From positions 496,001 to 560,000 of the forward strand of contig NZ_JARJEF010000002.1 of NCBI RefSeq assembly GCF_029697505.1: a stretch of 64,000 bases of DNA, given 5' to 3'. Positions 9,281 to 18,179 of this stretch are shown piece after piece. Position numbers and translations under genes: made by a program. The first letter of the stretch is position 1; each line of letters opens with the position of its first letter. The notes below the pieces were generated by a model. That model was not told the DNA's origin. It made no database searches and saw only the letters and a program-made list of their open reading frames with translations. Source of the DNA: Pseudophaeobacter profundi. GTDB lineage: Bacteria; Pseudomonadota; Alphaproteobacteria; Rhodobacterales; Rhodobacteraceae.

Positions 9281-10465
9281 ATGTTTCAGCCCTTTTTTGA
9301 AAATCTGCGCAAGGCGGCAATCCCGGTGTCTTTGCGCGAATACCTTACCTTTCTGGAGGGGATGAAAAAGGGGCTGGTGACCTACGACATCGAAGCCTTC
9401 TATTTTCTGGCCCGCGCCGCCATGGTCAAGGATGAGCGCAATATCGACAAGTTCGACCGCGCGTTTTCCGCCACGTTCAAAGGGTTGGAATCGATCCCGA
9501 ATTCCGCCGTAATGGACGCTGTGGACATCCCCGAAGACTGGCTCCGCAAGATGGCTGAAAAGCACATGACGCCGGAAGAAAAGGCCGAGATCGAAGCCAT
9601 GGGCGGCTTTGAAAAGCTGATGGAAACCCTGAAACAGCGGCTGGAAGAACAAAAAGGCCGTCATCAGGGGGGCAGCAAATGGGTTGGCACCGCCGGCACC
9701 TCGCCCTTTGGCGCCTATGGCTATAATCCCGAAGGCGTCCGCATCGGCCAGAAAGAAAGCCGCCATCAGCGCGCGGTCAAGGTCTGGGACAAGCGCGAGT
9801 TCAAGAACCTGGATGGCGATGTCGAACTTGGCACCCGCAACATCAAGGTGGCGCTGAAGCGCCTGCGCCGCTGGGTGCGCGAAGGCGCGCATGAAGAGCT
9901 GGATCTGGACAATACCATTCGCTCTACCGCGGAACATGGCTACCTGGATGTCAAAACCCGACCTGAACGCCATAATGCCGTAAAAGTCTTGTTGTTTCTG
10001 GATGTTGGCGGCTCGATGGATCCGCATATCAAGGTGGTGGAAGAGCTGTTTTCAGCCGCCCGCACCGAATTCAAACACCTGGAATATTTCTACTTTCACA
10101 ACTGCCTCTATGAAGGTGTCTGGCGCGACAACCGCCGCCGTTGGGACGCGCAGATGCCCACCCATGAGGTGCTGCGCACCTATGGTCCTGATTACAAATG
10201 TATCTTTGTCGGCGATGCCTCGATGTCGCCCTATGAAATCGCCTATCCCGGCGGTGCCAATGAGCATTGGAATCAAGAGGCCGGTCAGGTCTGGCTGGAA
10301 CGGGCGCGCGACCAGTGGAAATCGCATCTCTGGATCAACCCGGTACCGCAAACACACTGGGACTATACCCATTCCATCGGCATGATCCGCGAGATATTCG
10401 AGGATCGCATGGTGCCCATGACGCTGGATGGCTTGGAACGCGGCATGAAAGAGCTGACCAAATAG
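9281..10465 (+). CDS. CoxE-like VWA domain protein
   Basis: This 394-aa cytoplasmic protein has a C-terminal von Willebrand factor A-type domain. The metal-ion-dependent adhesion site appears as LFLDVGGSMDPHIKV, where a DxGxS pattern replaces the canonical DxSxS. The N-terminal half (PFFENLRKAAIPVSLREYL) is typical of the CoxE/YehP group that pairs with MoxR ATPases. The gene closes the cluster that begins with the MoxR ATPase at 6489. By analogy with other MoxR-VWA pairs, the two should work together as a chaperone for a metalloenzyme or envelope complex. No client is encoded nearby, apart from the lipoprotein and mini membrane protein between them. Confidence 0.88.
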   Translation: MFQPFFENLRKAAIPVSLREYLTFLEGMKKGLVTYDIEAFYFLARAAMVKDERNIDKFDRAFSATFKGLESIPNSAVMDAVDIPEDWLRKMAEKHMTPEEKAEIEAMGGFEKLMETLKQRLEEQKGRHQGGSKWVGTAGTSPFGAYGYNPEGVRIGQKESRHQRAVKVWDKREFKNLDGDVELGTRNIKVALKRLRRWVREGAHEELDLDNTIRSTAEHGYLDVKTRPERHNAVKVLLFLDVGGSMDPHIKVVEELFSAARTEFKHLEYFYFHNCLYEGVWRDNRRRWDAQMPTHEVLRTYGPDYKCIFVGDASMSPYEIAYPGGANEHWNQEAGQVWLERARDQWKSHLWINPVPQTHWDYTHSIGMIREIFEDRMVPMTLDGLERGMKELTK

Positions 10466-10559
10466 GGCCAGCCCCCCAGTTTTGCCGACGTGATCCCCCG
10501 CCGCAACAGAGCGCGGTAGCCAATTTGGCCGCCAGCTCAGATCGGGCAGTCCGGGTCAG

Positions 10560-10865
10560 TCAGTCCAAATCGCTCCAGGGCCAGGGTTTCACATTGCTCG
10601 CCACCATCTGATAGCGCGCCGCCTTGGCGATCCAGATTCCCAGATCGGTGCCAAAATCGGCCAGCCGCTCGTTTGGCTCTTTGGTGACGGCAAGTACAAT
10701 GAACTGCAGCACCGTCGCAGTGGCAAGCACCGTCTGGGCCACCGAAATCATCACTGCGATCAGGATCATATAAAGCAACCGTGTCAGCAGGCCTTCCTGC
10801 TCCTCCGGTTCAAACTGTTCGCCATGTAAACGGCCATCGATATCATCTGGATCAGGCACCGGCAC
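10560..10865 (-). CDS. DUF4389 domain-containing membrane protein
   Basis: This protein of about 101 aa matches DUF4389. An acidic N-terminus (residues 1-24) is followed by a membrane helix, LLYMILIAVMISVAQTVLATA, extending into a second hydrophobic part. The conserved ERLADFGTDLGIWIAKAARY segment and a Trp-rich C-terminus come last. The track start is a GTG at 10865. A second in-frame GTG at 10859 lies at a better distance from the AAGAGG site, so the N-terminus is uncertain by two residues. It converges on the VWA gene. Function is unknown. Confidence 0.75.
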   Translation of the reverse strand: MPVPDPDDIDGRLHGEQFEPEEQEGLLTRLLYMILIAVMISVAQTVLATATVLQFIVLAVTKEPNERLADFGTDLGIWIAKAARYQMVASNVKPWPWSDLD

Positions 10866-11111
10866 CCTCTTGGTTTTGGATTATTCCTACGCCTACCCTT
10901 CCCTACCCAAGGCCAGTCTGCAACCGTGAAAACTCCAGCGAGGCTGCGCAATCGGTGCCATACCCCGCATCGCGCGCGCCATTTGCCCCCAGTGCCGAGG
11001 AACCAGTGCCGAGGAAAACGCCACGCACCAGGGTGGTTTTCACGGCGACCGAACCGCACAGGATGCCGCTGCTCTCTTGTCCTGCGCGCATTTTCTGCCC
11101 ATATCTGACCC

Positions 11112-11798
11112 ATGTTGCGTTTTACCCCCATCCTGCTGGCCGTGATCTATGGCCTTGTCATGTACCGGATTTCGGTCTGGCGCACCCACCGCGAGCTGGA
11201 CGCGCGTTCAACCGAGCTGGCTGATGCCAGGCTGCGCCGCCTGACCGATCGCATGGCCGCTGCGCTCGAAATTGATCGCATTCCGGTGTTCATCTACGAG
11301 GTTGATCCCGTCAACGGGCTGGCAGCACCGGATGGGCGGATCTTCATCACCCGTGGGTTCTACCGCAAATACCAAAGCGGCGAGGTCACCGACGCCGAGC
11401 TTGCCTCGGTCATCGCGCATGAAATGGGGCATGTGGCGCTGGGACACGCCAAGAAACGCATCATTGATTTCTCAGGCCAGAACGCCCTTCGCACTGCATT
11501 GATGATGATCCTTGGACGCTACATCCCCTTTGTTGGCCCCTGGATCGCCGGATTGCTGGCCAATCTGCTTGCCGCGAGACTGTCGCGCGGTGACGAATAT
11601 GAGGCCGATGAATATGCCGCCGCACTGCTGACCAAGGCTGGCATCGGGCTAGAGCCGCAAAAGAGCCTCTTTGTCAAACTTGAGGCCCTGACCGAATCAC
11701 GGGCTGGCATGGCTCCGGCCTGGCTGATGTCACACCCCAAAACAGAAGAGCGCATCGCGGCGCTGGAACGGCTGGAAGCAGGCTGGAACAAGCACTGA
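11112..11798 (+). CDS. M48 family metalloprotease
   Basis: This zinc-dependent peptidase has 228 aa. An N-terminal membrane helix or signal anchor (residues 3-18) is followed by the catalytic HEMGH motif (His103, Glu104, His107) in VIAHEMGHVALGHAK. The third-ligand region SRGDEYEADEYAAAL completes the gluzincin pattern. A helix near FVGPWIAGLLANLLA may associate with the membrane. M48 proteins of this size without TPR repeats are thought to handle misfolded envelope proteins. The gene is isolated, with about 250 bp of non-coding DNA upstream. Substrate is unknown. Confidence 0.88.
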   Translation: MLRFTPILLAVIYGLVMYRISVWRTHRELDARSTELADARLRRLTDRMAAALEIDRIPVFIYEVDPVNGLAAPDGRIFITRGFYRKYQSGEVTDAELASVIAHEMGHVALGHAKKRIIDFSGQNALRTALMMILGRYIPFVGPWIAGLLANLLAARLSRGDEYEADEYAAALLTKAGIGLEPQKSLFVKLEALTESRAGMAPAWLMSHPKTEERIAALERLEAGWNKH

Positions 11799-12006
11799 TG
11801 ACATCTGCCCGCGCAGCGCGCCTTCCGCCCTGCTCTGTGCAGGCGCAAGTACAGCGGCCCGGCGCGCAAGCCCCCGAGGACTGGCCCGTTTCTGACACAA
11901 CGTCATTCTTGTCTTGCCCCCTTGTCATTGCGCGTCAGGCATCCCAGATCAGACACTCCTGTAACTGGAAGCCTATTGATTCCTGGACGCTGAATTGGAC
12001 CCCCTT

Positions 12007-13002
12007 ATGCGCTACTCTCTTCTTGATCTTGCCCCGGTACCCGAGGGCAGTGAAATCCAGCAGTCCCTTGCCAATAGCACCGATCTGGCGCAGCAGGCCG
12101 AAGGCTGGGGCTATCACCGCTACTGGCTGGCAGAGCATCACAACATGCCCGGCATCGCCAGCGCCGCCACCGCCGTTCTGATCGGCCATATTGCCAGCCA
12201 GACCAAAACCATCCGCGTTGGCGCCGGGGGCATCATGCTGCCAAACCACGCGCCCTATATGGTGGCCGAGGCCTTTGGCACCCTTGCAGCCCTACATGGC
12301 AACCGGATTGATCTGGGGCTGGGCCGCGCCCCCGGCACCGATATGCAGACCGCTCGCGCCCTGCGTCGCGGCATGGCAAGCGGCGCTGCACATGGCGACA
12401 ACTTCCCGCAGGATGTGGTTGAACTTATAGGGTTTCTTGGTCCGCTGGACCCCGCGGCCAGGGTGCGCGCCTTTCCAGGGCAAGGCAGCAATGTACCGGT
12501 CTGGATTCTTGGCTCCAGCCTCTATGGCGCGCAACTGGCGGCGCAACTGGGGCTGCCCTATGCCTTTGCCTCGCATTTTGCACCGCAGGCGCTTGAGGAC
12601 GCGCTGGCGATCTATCGCCGCGATTTCCGTCCCTCCGCCTATCTGGACAAACCCCACGCGATGATCGCGGCAAATGTCTTTGCTGCCGAGACCGACGCCG
12701 AAGGAATCCGGTTGCGCACCACCATGCAGCAGGCCTTTGCCCGCTTGCGCCTTGGCCAGCCCGGAAAACTGCCGCGCCCGGTGGATGATATTGCCGACCA
12801 CCTGTCGCCCCCGGTGCTGGCGGGTGTGAATGAGGCGCTCACCATCTCTGCTACCGGCAGCCCGGATACCGTCCGGCAAGAGCTGTCGCAGATCGTCGCG
12901 CGATATGCGCCGGACGAAGTGATCATCACCGGCCAGATCCACGACCATGCGGCCCGACTGCGCTCTTTTGAAATTGCGGCAGAGGTGCTGAAAACGCTCT
13001 AG
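12007..13002 (+). CDS. LLM class flavin-dependent oxidoreductase
   Basis: This bacterial luciferase-like monooxygenase (331 aa) uses reduced FMN or F420-type cofactors on an unknown substrate. The family features are visible: [20 protein letters not shown] near the N-terminus, then [20 protein letters not shown] and [13 protein letters not shown]. These resemble the YhbW group, which carries MsnO8-like family annotations. The ATG at 12007 is preferred to a TTG at 11995 in the same frame. Its TAG stop overlaps the reversed stop of the PIN gene in a CTAG tetranucleotide, so the two genes converge with no gap. Confidence 0.9.
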   Translation: MRYSLLDLAPVPEGSEIQQSLANSTDLAQQAEGWGYHRYWLAEHHNMPGIASAATAVLIGHIASQTKTIRVGAGGIMLPNHAPYMVAEAFGTLAALHGNRIDLGLGRAPGTDMQTARALRRGMASGAAHGDNFPQDVVELIGFLGPLDPAARVRAFPGQGSNVPVWILGSSLYGAQLAAQLGLPYAFASHFAPQALEDALAIYRRDFRPSAYLDKPHAMIAANVFAAETDAEGIRLRTTMQQAFARLRLGQPGKLPRPVDDIADHLSPPVLAGVNEALTISATGSPDTVRQELSQIVARYAPDEVIITGQIHDHAARLRSFEIAAEVLKTL

Positions 13003-13550
13003 CTCTGGCCCGAGGCCAGCGCCTTGGCCAGACGCGGCAACCGCGCCTTTTTCAACAGGGGCCTGATCTCCCAGCCGCCGCCAGACAGGCGGTTGGCCTC
13101 GTCCAGAACCCGTGCCCCCAGCGCCTCCATTCTGGCGTTGTCCTTGAGCCAAAGATCGTACAGCAGCTGATCCGGCCCCAGCCGCTCCAGCCCTTCTTCC
13201 GCCAGGGTATGGCGGGGGAAATCCTTGTTGTTCAACGTCACAATGGCATCGGCATGGCCCGCAATCGCGGTGGCCAGCACATGGACATCAGCTGGGTCCG
13301 GCAGCCAGAGCCGGGCCTCGACCCCCGGCGCAGGCGGCACCACCGCCTGCGGCCAGGCGGCGCGTATCAGCGCCACCTCTGCCTCGGCCTGGGCCGCGCC
13401 TTCCGGGCCAAGTTTCAGCGCCGCACGGCGCCATTCTTCCAGAATGCGATCTGACCATAGGGGGGTAAACGCCCCCATCCGTGCCGCGCCGATCAGCATT
13501 TCGCGCATCACGGTGGGGTAGAGCACGCAGGTATCCAGCAGCAACTTCAT
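12999..13550 (-). CDS. RSP_2648-type PIN domain protein
   Basis: PIN domains are magnesium-dependent RNases, often toxins. This one has 183 aa and resembles the RSP_2648 family named from Rhodobacter sphaeroides. The first acidic residue is visible in [16 protein letters not shown] (Asp6). The later acidic cluster is [14 protein letters not shown], and VTLNNKDFP follows. No antitoxin-sized gene is next to it. It begins only 9 bp after the rRNA methyltransferase stop, so the two are probably co-transcribed. That argues for a housekeeping RNA-processing role rather than a classical toxin-antitoxin pair, but this is inference. Confidence 0.82.
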   Translation of the reverse strand: MKLLLDTCVLYPTVMREMLIGAARMGAFTPLWSDRILEEWRRAALKLGPEGAAQAEAEVALIRAAWPQAVVPPAPGVEARLWLPDPADVHVLATAIAGHADAIVTLNNKDFPRHTLAEEGLERLGPDQLLYDLWLKDNARMEALGARVLDEANRLSGGGWEIRPLLKKARLPRLAKALASGQS

Positions 13551-13559
13551 GGTGCCGGG

Positions 13560-14774
13560 TCAGTCCAGGCGAAAGAAAACAGACTTGAGATAGCCACTTT
13601 CCGCCAACTGCGGCAATTGCGGATGATCCGCCCCGGCATAGCCGGTGTGGATCAGCTGCCCACGCCGTCCCGCGCGACCGATCCCGCGAGCAGAGGCATT
13701 GCGGAAGCGCGATAGATCCGCCGCATGCGAACAGGAACACAGGCCCAGATAGCCACCGGGTGCCACCAGCGGCGCCGCCAGCTTGGCGATCCGCTCATAG
13801 GCGCGCAAACCCGCCTCCAGCGCCTGTTTTGACGGGGCAAAGGCCGGGGGATCACAGATCACCACATCAAACAACCGACCTTCTTCGGCCAGGGCGGCAA
13901 GCTGATCAAAGGCATCGCCTTGACGCGCAATGAAACTGTCGCCAAAGCCCGCCGCAGCCGCCCCCTGTGCCGCCAGATCCAGCGCCGCTGCCGAGCCATC
14001 GACACAGGTAACAGAGCCAGCGCCGGCGGCACGCATCGCCAGGCCGAAACCGCCGACATGGGAAAACACATCCAGCACATCGCCCCCCTGCGGCACCAGA
14101 CGCGCGGCAAAGGCATGGTTGTCGCGCTGATCATAGAACAGCCCTGTTTTCTGTCCGCCGGTCAGATCCGCCATATAGGTGGCGCCGTTCATCTGCACTG
14201 GCATCGGCGCCGTCGGGGTCTCCCCCAGCAGAGTGAGGCTCTCATCATCGAGCCCTTCCAAACCACGGGTCCGCCCCGAGGCATTCTTGAGGATCACGGT
14301 GCAGCCTGTGACCGCGGCAAGGGCTGCGGTCAGTGACTCCAGATGGGCCTCGGCCCAGGCGGCGTTGGGCTGCACGACACAGGCCTCGCCAAAGCGGTCG
14401 ATCACCACCCCCGGCAGGCCATCGGCCTCGGCGTGGACCAACCGGTAATAGGGCGCATCATAAAGGCGTTCACGCAGCGAAAGCGCCTGAGATATCCGCG
14501 CCTGGAACCAGGCCTGATCAATCACCGCATCCGGGTCGCGGTCCAGCATCCGGCAGATGATCTTGCTGGTCGGGTTCACCGCCACCGTGCCCATCGGTGT
14601 CTGGGCTTCGTCCAGCAATACGGCCAGGCTGCCGGGCGCGAGTTTGCGCGTACGCCGGTCGGTGACCAGTTCGTTGGCATAGACCCAGGGAAAGCCATGG
14701 CGCAGGGCACGGGCATTGGCTTTGGGCAGGAGTTTTACGCGGGGGCGCTCTGGCGCCGAGGATGAGGCTGTCAT
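13560..14774 (-). CDS. RlmI-like class I SAM-dependent rRNA methyltransferase
   Basis: This 404-aa protein has an N-terminal PUA-like RNA-binding domain (KLLPKANARALRHGFPWVY) and a Rossmann-type methyltransferase domain. The SAM-binding motif is VLDVFSHVGGFGLAMRAAG and the catalytic-loop motif is VVICDPPAFAPSK. It resembles RlmI, which makes m5C in 23S rRNA; the exact target is inferred. The frame opens at 14879, but the ATG at 14774 follows an AGAGAGGG site and begins the conserved part. The PIN gene follows 9 bp later. Residues after CSCSHAADL look normal for the family. Confidence 0.9.
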   Translation of the reverse strand: MTASSSAPERPRVKLLPKANARALRHGFPWVYANELVTDRRTRKLAPGSLAVLLDEAQTPMGTVAVNPTSKIICRMLDRDPDAVIDQAWFQARISQALSLRERLYDAPYYRLVHAEADGLPGVVIDRFGEACVVQPNAAWAEAHLESLTAALAAVTGCTVILKNASGRTRGLEGLDDESLTLLGETPTAPMPVQMNGATYMADLTGGQKTGLFYDQRDNHAFAARLVPQGGDVLDVFSHVGGFGLAMRAAGAGSVTCVDGSAAALDLAAQGAAAAGFGDSFIARQGDAFDQLAALAEEGRLFDVVICDPPAFAPSKQALEAGLRAYERIAKLAAPLVAPGGYLGLCSCSHAADLSRFRNASARGIGRAGRRGQLIHTGYAGADHPQLPQLAESGYLKSVFFRLD

Positions 14775-14943
14775 GCCCTCTCTTATCCCCATCGCGGCAA
14801 GGGGGCAACCGGCGTGACAGCCCGCCGCCACAGCCGCCAGATCAGTGGACAGACGGCTGTGGTTGTTACCAAAGCCCATGCCCCAGCATCAGGGGTCTGC
14901 CTAGGCACTACCATGCAGGCAGGGCCAGTCCCGCCCGGTCACA

Positions 14944-15216
14944 TCAGTCGCGCGGCCGGGTACGCCAACCGCCGCGGCGGCGTGGTTCCCCGATGTCAGT
15001 CAGCCCCTGACGCAGCACCTGCGTCATCGGATGATCTGCCGGGGCCCCGCTATAGTGATCCAAGATCTGGGTGATGGCACTGCGGTGATCCAACCCGGTG
15101 GGCAGGCTCAGCGCCCAGTCGAGAAAAATACTGCGGCATTGGCTTTCGGTGATGCCTTCGATCCGGTAGGCCTCGCGGATCAGCTGCTTATCGTCCAGCC
15201 CTGTCAGGCTCTGCAT
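14944..15216 (-). CDS. Conserved hypothetical protein overlapping the glnE 3' end
   Basis: This protein of about 90 aa is read from an ATG at 15216 that lies inside the end of glnE (29-bp overlap, different frame). The start has an unusually strong ribosome binding site, GGAGGGAG, six bases upstream, which is also within glnE. The protein is soluble, with an acidic helical middle (DKQLIREAYRIEGITESQC) and a basic C-terminus, RRRGGWRTRPRD. No family is recognised. The arrangement implies translational coupling to GlnE, so a link to nitrogen control is possible but unproven. Confidence 0.7.
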   Translation of the reverse strand: MQSLTGLDDKQLIREAYRIEGITESQCRSIFLDWALSLPTGLDHRSAITQILDHYSGAPADHPMTQVLRQGLTDIGEPRRRGGWRTRPRD

Positions 15217-18034
15217 GGTCAACTCCCTCCTGCAAGGTCTGCGCAATGATTGCGTCACAGCCCCTATACGCCGCCTCCAGCGCCGCTTCCAGATCTTCCA
15301 GACAGTCAAAGCCCGCACTGCTGCACAGAAACTGCGCACCGCCCTCGCCCAGATTTTCCTGCAACAGGGGACTCTGAGAGATCAGTCGCGCGGCTGTCTG
15401 TACCGACCAGTATAGATCATATGACTGGTGCAACCGACGCGCATCTGCGGCATCCAGCCAGCAACGAGCGACCGCCTGCTGCAATCCACCTACGACATCA
15501 CGGCTGGGGGCCACCTCGCCACCAGCGCCTGAATCCAGGCTGCCCCGCCCCGCCAGCAAGGCCCCGGCTTGCGACAGCAGCTCAATATCCATCATCCGCC
15601 CTGCCCCTGTCTTGGCATCCCAAACCCCAGAGGGGCGTTTTGCGGCCGCCAGACGCTGGCGCATGGCGGCGACCTCGGCCAATACGGTCGGCACCTCGCG
15701 CTCCTGCGCCAGCAGGCTGCGCCGAAAGGTTTCAAAGCGTTGTTGCAAGGCTGGATTTCCGGCGATGCCCCGCGCCCGCGTCAGCGCCAGGTGTTCCCAG
15801 ACCCAGGCCTCTGATTGTTGATAGTGGCTATAGGCGGACCAGCTGGTTGCCACCGGCCCGATATTCCCCGAGGGGCGCAGCCGCATGTCGACCTCATAGA
15901 GCCGCCCCTGCGACATCGGGGCCGACAGCCCGGTGATCAACGCCTGGGTCAAGCGCGCGTAATAGGCGCGGGTTCCAAGCGGCTTGCGCCCCTCGGACAT
16001 CTCCACCTCCTCGGGGTCGTAGATAACAATGATATCCAAATCCGACTGCGCGTTGATCTGCCCCGCCCCCAAAGAGCCCATGGCCACCACCACCGGACCA
16101 CTGCCCGGCGGCGGGCCGTGCTTGACGCTAAACTGGCGGATCACCCGTGGCAAAAGCGCCTTGATAACGGCTTCGGCCAGTTCGCCATACTGCGCCCCCG
16201 CTGTCGCCCCATCAATCAAGCCACGCAGGTGATGCACCCCGATGCGAAAGTGCCATTCCTTGCACCAGCGCCGGGCCCCGTCCAGCTGGGCCTCATAGTC
16301 CTCTTCCAGATCGAGAACCGCCTCCATCTCTTGGCAAAGCACCGCCCCACCCGGCCAGTCTTCGAAGAACGAGCCGCCAATCACCGCGTCAAACACGCCA
16401 GAGTTTCGCGACAGAAAGCCCGCCAGCGCGGGTGATGTGCCGACGATATCAACCAAAAGATCCAGCAGTTGCGGGTTCGCCTCAAACAGTGAAAACAACT
16501 GCACCCCAGCCGGCAGCCCGGCCAGGAACCCATCCAGCGCCAATAGCGATTCTGCTGGTTTTGCCGTGCGTGACAGCCGGGCCAGCAGATCCGGTTTCAG
16601 ACGTTCAAAGATCTGCGCCCCCCGCTGCGAGCGCAGCGCCGGATAGGTGCGCCAGCGCGCCGTGATGCTTTCGTCCATCTCGACGGGCAGTTCGGGGCGT
16701 GGCTGCGCGGCTGCGTCCGGGGCAAAGAAATCTTCGGTCAGCTCATGCACTTCTACCAGACGGCGGTGAATGTCGCGCTGCAGCTCTGCCGGATCCTGCC
16801 CCATCAGACAGGCCACACGGGCGATGCCCTCTTCTGCACTGGGCATTCTATGCGTCTGGGCATCATGTACCATCTGGATCCGATGCTCGACGTCGCGATG
16901 GGCGCGGTAATGATCGCTCAGCCTCGCCGCGACATCGTCAGGGATCCAGCCGCGGGCAGCCAGGGCGTGCAGCCCCTCGACCGTGCCGCGCAGACGCAGG
17001 CTTTCGTCGCGCCCCCCTGCAATCAGCTGACGGGTCTGGGTGAAGAATTCAATCTCGCGGATACCGCCACGGCCCAGCTTCATGTCATGGCCTGGCACCG
17101 TGATCGGACCGCCGGTCCCCTTGTTTTCCCGGATACGCAGACGCATATCATGCGCATCCTGAATGGCGGCAAAATCCAGATGCCGCCGCCAGACAAAGGG
17201 ACGCAGGGTTTTCAAAAAGGCCTCGCCCGCCGCCAGATCACCGGCACAGGGGCGCGCCTTGATATAGGCGGCGCGTTCCCAGGTGCGACCCAGGCTTTCA
17301 TAATAGCGCTCTGCCGCCTCCATCGCCAGGCAGACCGGGGTGACGCCCGGATCCGGGCGCAGGCGCAGATCGGTGCGGAACACATAGCCATCAGAGGTGC
17401 GATCGCTGAGGGTGGCGCACATATTGCGGGTCGCCCGCACCATGCTCTGGCGCGCCTCAAAGAACGCATCCGGCTCAAACCGGGTTTCATCAAACAGGCA
17501 GATCAGATCAATATCAGAGCTGTAGTTCAGCTCATGCGCGCCCATCTTACCCATGGCGAGGATGCTCAGCCCGCCTGCGGTTTCAATCTCCGCCTCGTCT
17601 AGCCCTGGCAGTTTCTTGCGCCGGATCAGGGCGGCAATTTCCGCCTTTATCGCCACATCCGCGCTCAGCGCACCAAAATCGGTCAGCGCGCCGGTCACCT
17701 CCTCCAGGCTCCAACCACCGCATAGATCACAAAGCGCCGTCAGCAACGCCACCCGGCGCTTGGCCTGACGCAGCCCCGGCTTCAGCTGATCCGGCGCGAG
17801 GCTGCGACAGCTGGCAAAGATCTCTGCCAGGGCCGATTTGGGCGCGCCCAATGCGCCCCCGATCCAGTCGGCTTCCTGTTCGATCAGGCGCCGCAGATAG
17901 GGGCTGGATCCGGCAGTGCCAGCAATCAGCTCCGCCTCCTCAGGCGCTAGCCCCGCGACCAGATCACGGGTTTCGGCCCCTAGGGCGGCATCATAGGGGC
18001 GTGGCAAGCGGGTGATGTGCAAACAATCAGACAT
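15188..18034 (-). CDS. glnE: Bifunctional glutamine synthetase adenylyltransferase/adenylyl-removing enzyme
   Basis: GlnE adds AMP to glutamine synthetase and removes it, turning the enzyme off and on in response to PII and glutamine. This 948-aa protein has two nucleotidyltransferase domains. The N-terminal (deadenylylating) site is in AMGKMGAHELNYSSDIDLI (about 160-178). The C-terminal (adenylylating) site is in MGSLGAGQINAQSDLDIIV. The GlnD-like regulatory helices lie between. The track begins at a TTG at 18040, and the ATG at 18034 is chosen. It is divergent from the caspase-like gene. A small gene overlaps its 3' end. Confidence 0.96.
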   Translation of the reverse strand: MSDCLHITRLPRPYDAALGAETRDLVAGLAPEEAELIAGTAGSSPYLRRLIEQEADWIGGALGAPKSALAEIFASCRSLAPDQLKPGLRQAKRRVALLTALCDLCGGWSLEEVTGALTDFGALSADVAIKAEIAALIRRKKLPGLDEAEIETAGGLSILAMGKMGAHELNYSSDIDLICLFDETRFEPDAFFEARQSMVRATRNMCATLSDRTSDGYVFRTDLRLRPDPGVTPVCLAMEAAERYYESLGRTWERAAYIKARPCAGDLAAGEAFLKTLRPFVWRRHLDFAAIQDAHDMRLRIRENKGTGGPITVPGHDMKLGRGGIREIEFFTQTRQLIAGGRDESLRLRGTVEGLHALAARGWIPDDVAARLSDHYRAHRDVEHRIQMVHDAQTHRMPSAEEGIARVACLMGQDPAELQRDIHRRLVEVHELTEDFFAPDAAAQPRPELPVEMDESITARWRTYPALRSQRGAQIFERLKPDLLARLSRTAKPAESLLALDGFLAGLPAGVQLFSLFEANPQLLDLLVDIVGTSPALAGFLSRNSGVFDAVIGGSFFEDWPGGAVLCQEMEAVLDLEEDYEAQLDGARRWCKEWHFRIGVHHLRGLIDGATAGAQYGELAEAVIKALLPRVIRQFSVKHGPPPGSGPVVVAMGSLGAGQINAQSDLDIIVIYDPEEVEMSEGRKPLGTRAYYARLTQALITGLSAPMSQGRLYEVDMRLRPSGNIGPVATSWSAYSHYQQSEAWVWEHLALTRARGIAGNPALQQRFETFRRSLLAQEREVPTVLAEVAAMRQRLAAAKRPSGVWDAKTGAGRMMDIELLSQAGALLAGRGSLDSGAGGEVAPSRDVVGGLQQAVARCWLDAADARRLHQSYDLYWSVQTAARLISQSPLLQENLGEGGAQFLCSSAGFDCLEDLEAALEAAYRGCDAIIAQTLQEGVDHAEPDRAGR

Positions 18035-18179
18035 GTGCAAACTTGTTCTGCCTGCGCCACCGCGTCAATCCAAGAAGCGCCGCAGCGCGGCAAACTGCGC
18101 GGTTTGGACAAAATGGTGACCTGCGCCGCGTTCTCTGCCACAGTATGACAAGAGTGAGGGGCAAACAGAAAGGACTGCG

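Noticed and set aside
10989-11014. Short tandem repeat of CAGTGCCGAGGA upstream of the M48 protease gene
   Set aside because: Two adjacent 12-13 bp copies look like slippage, are not palindromic and are not placed near an evident promoter.
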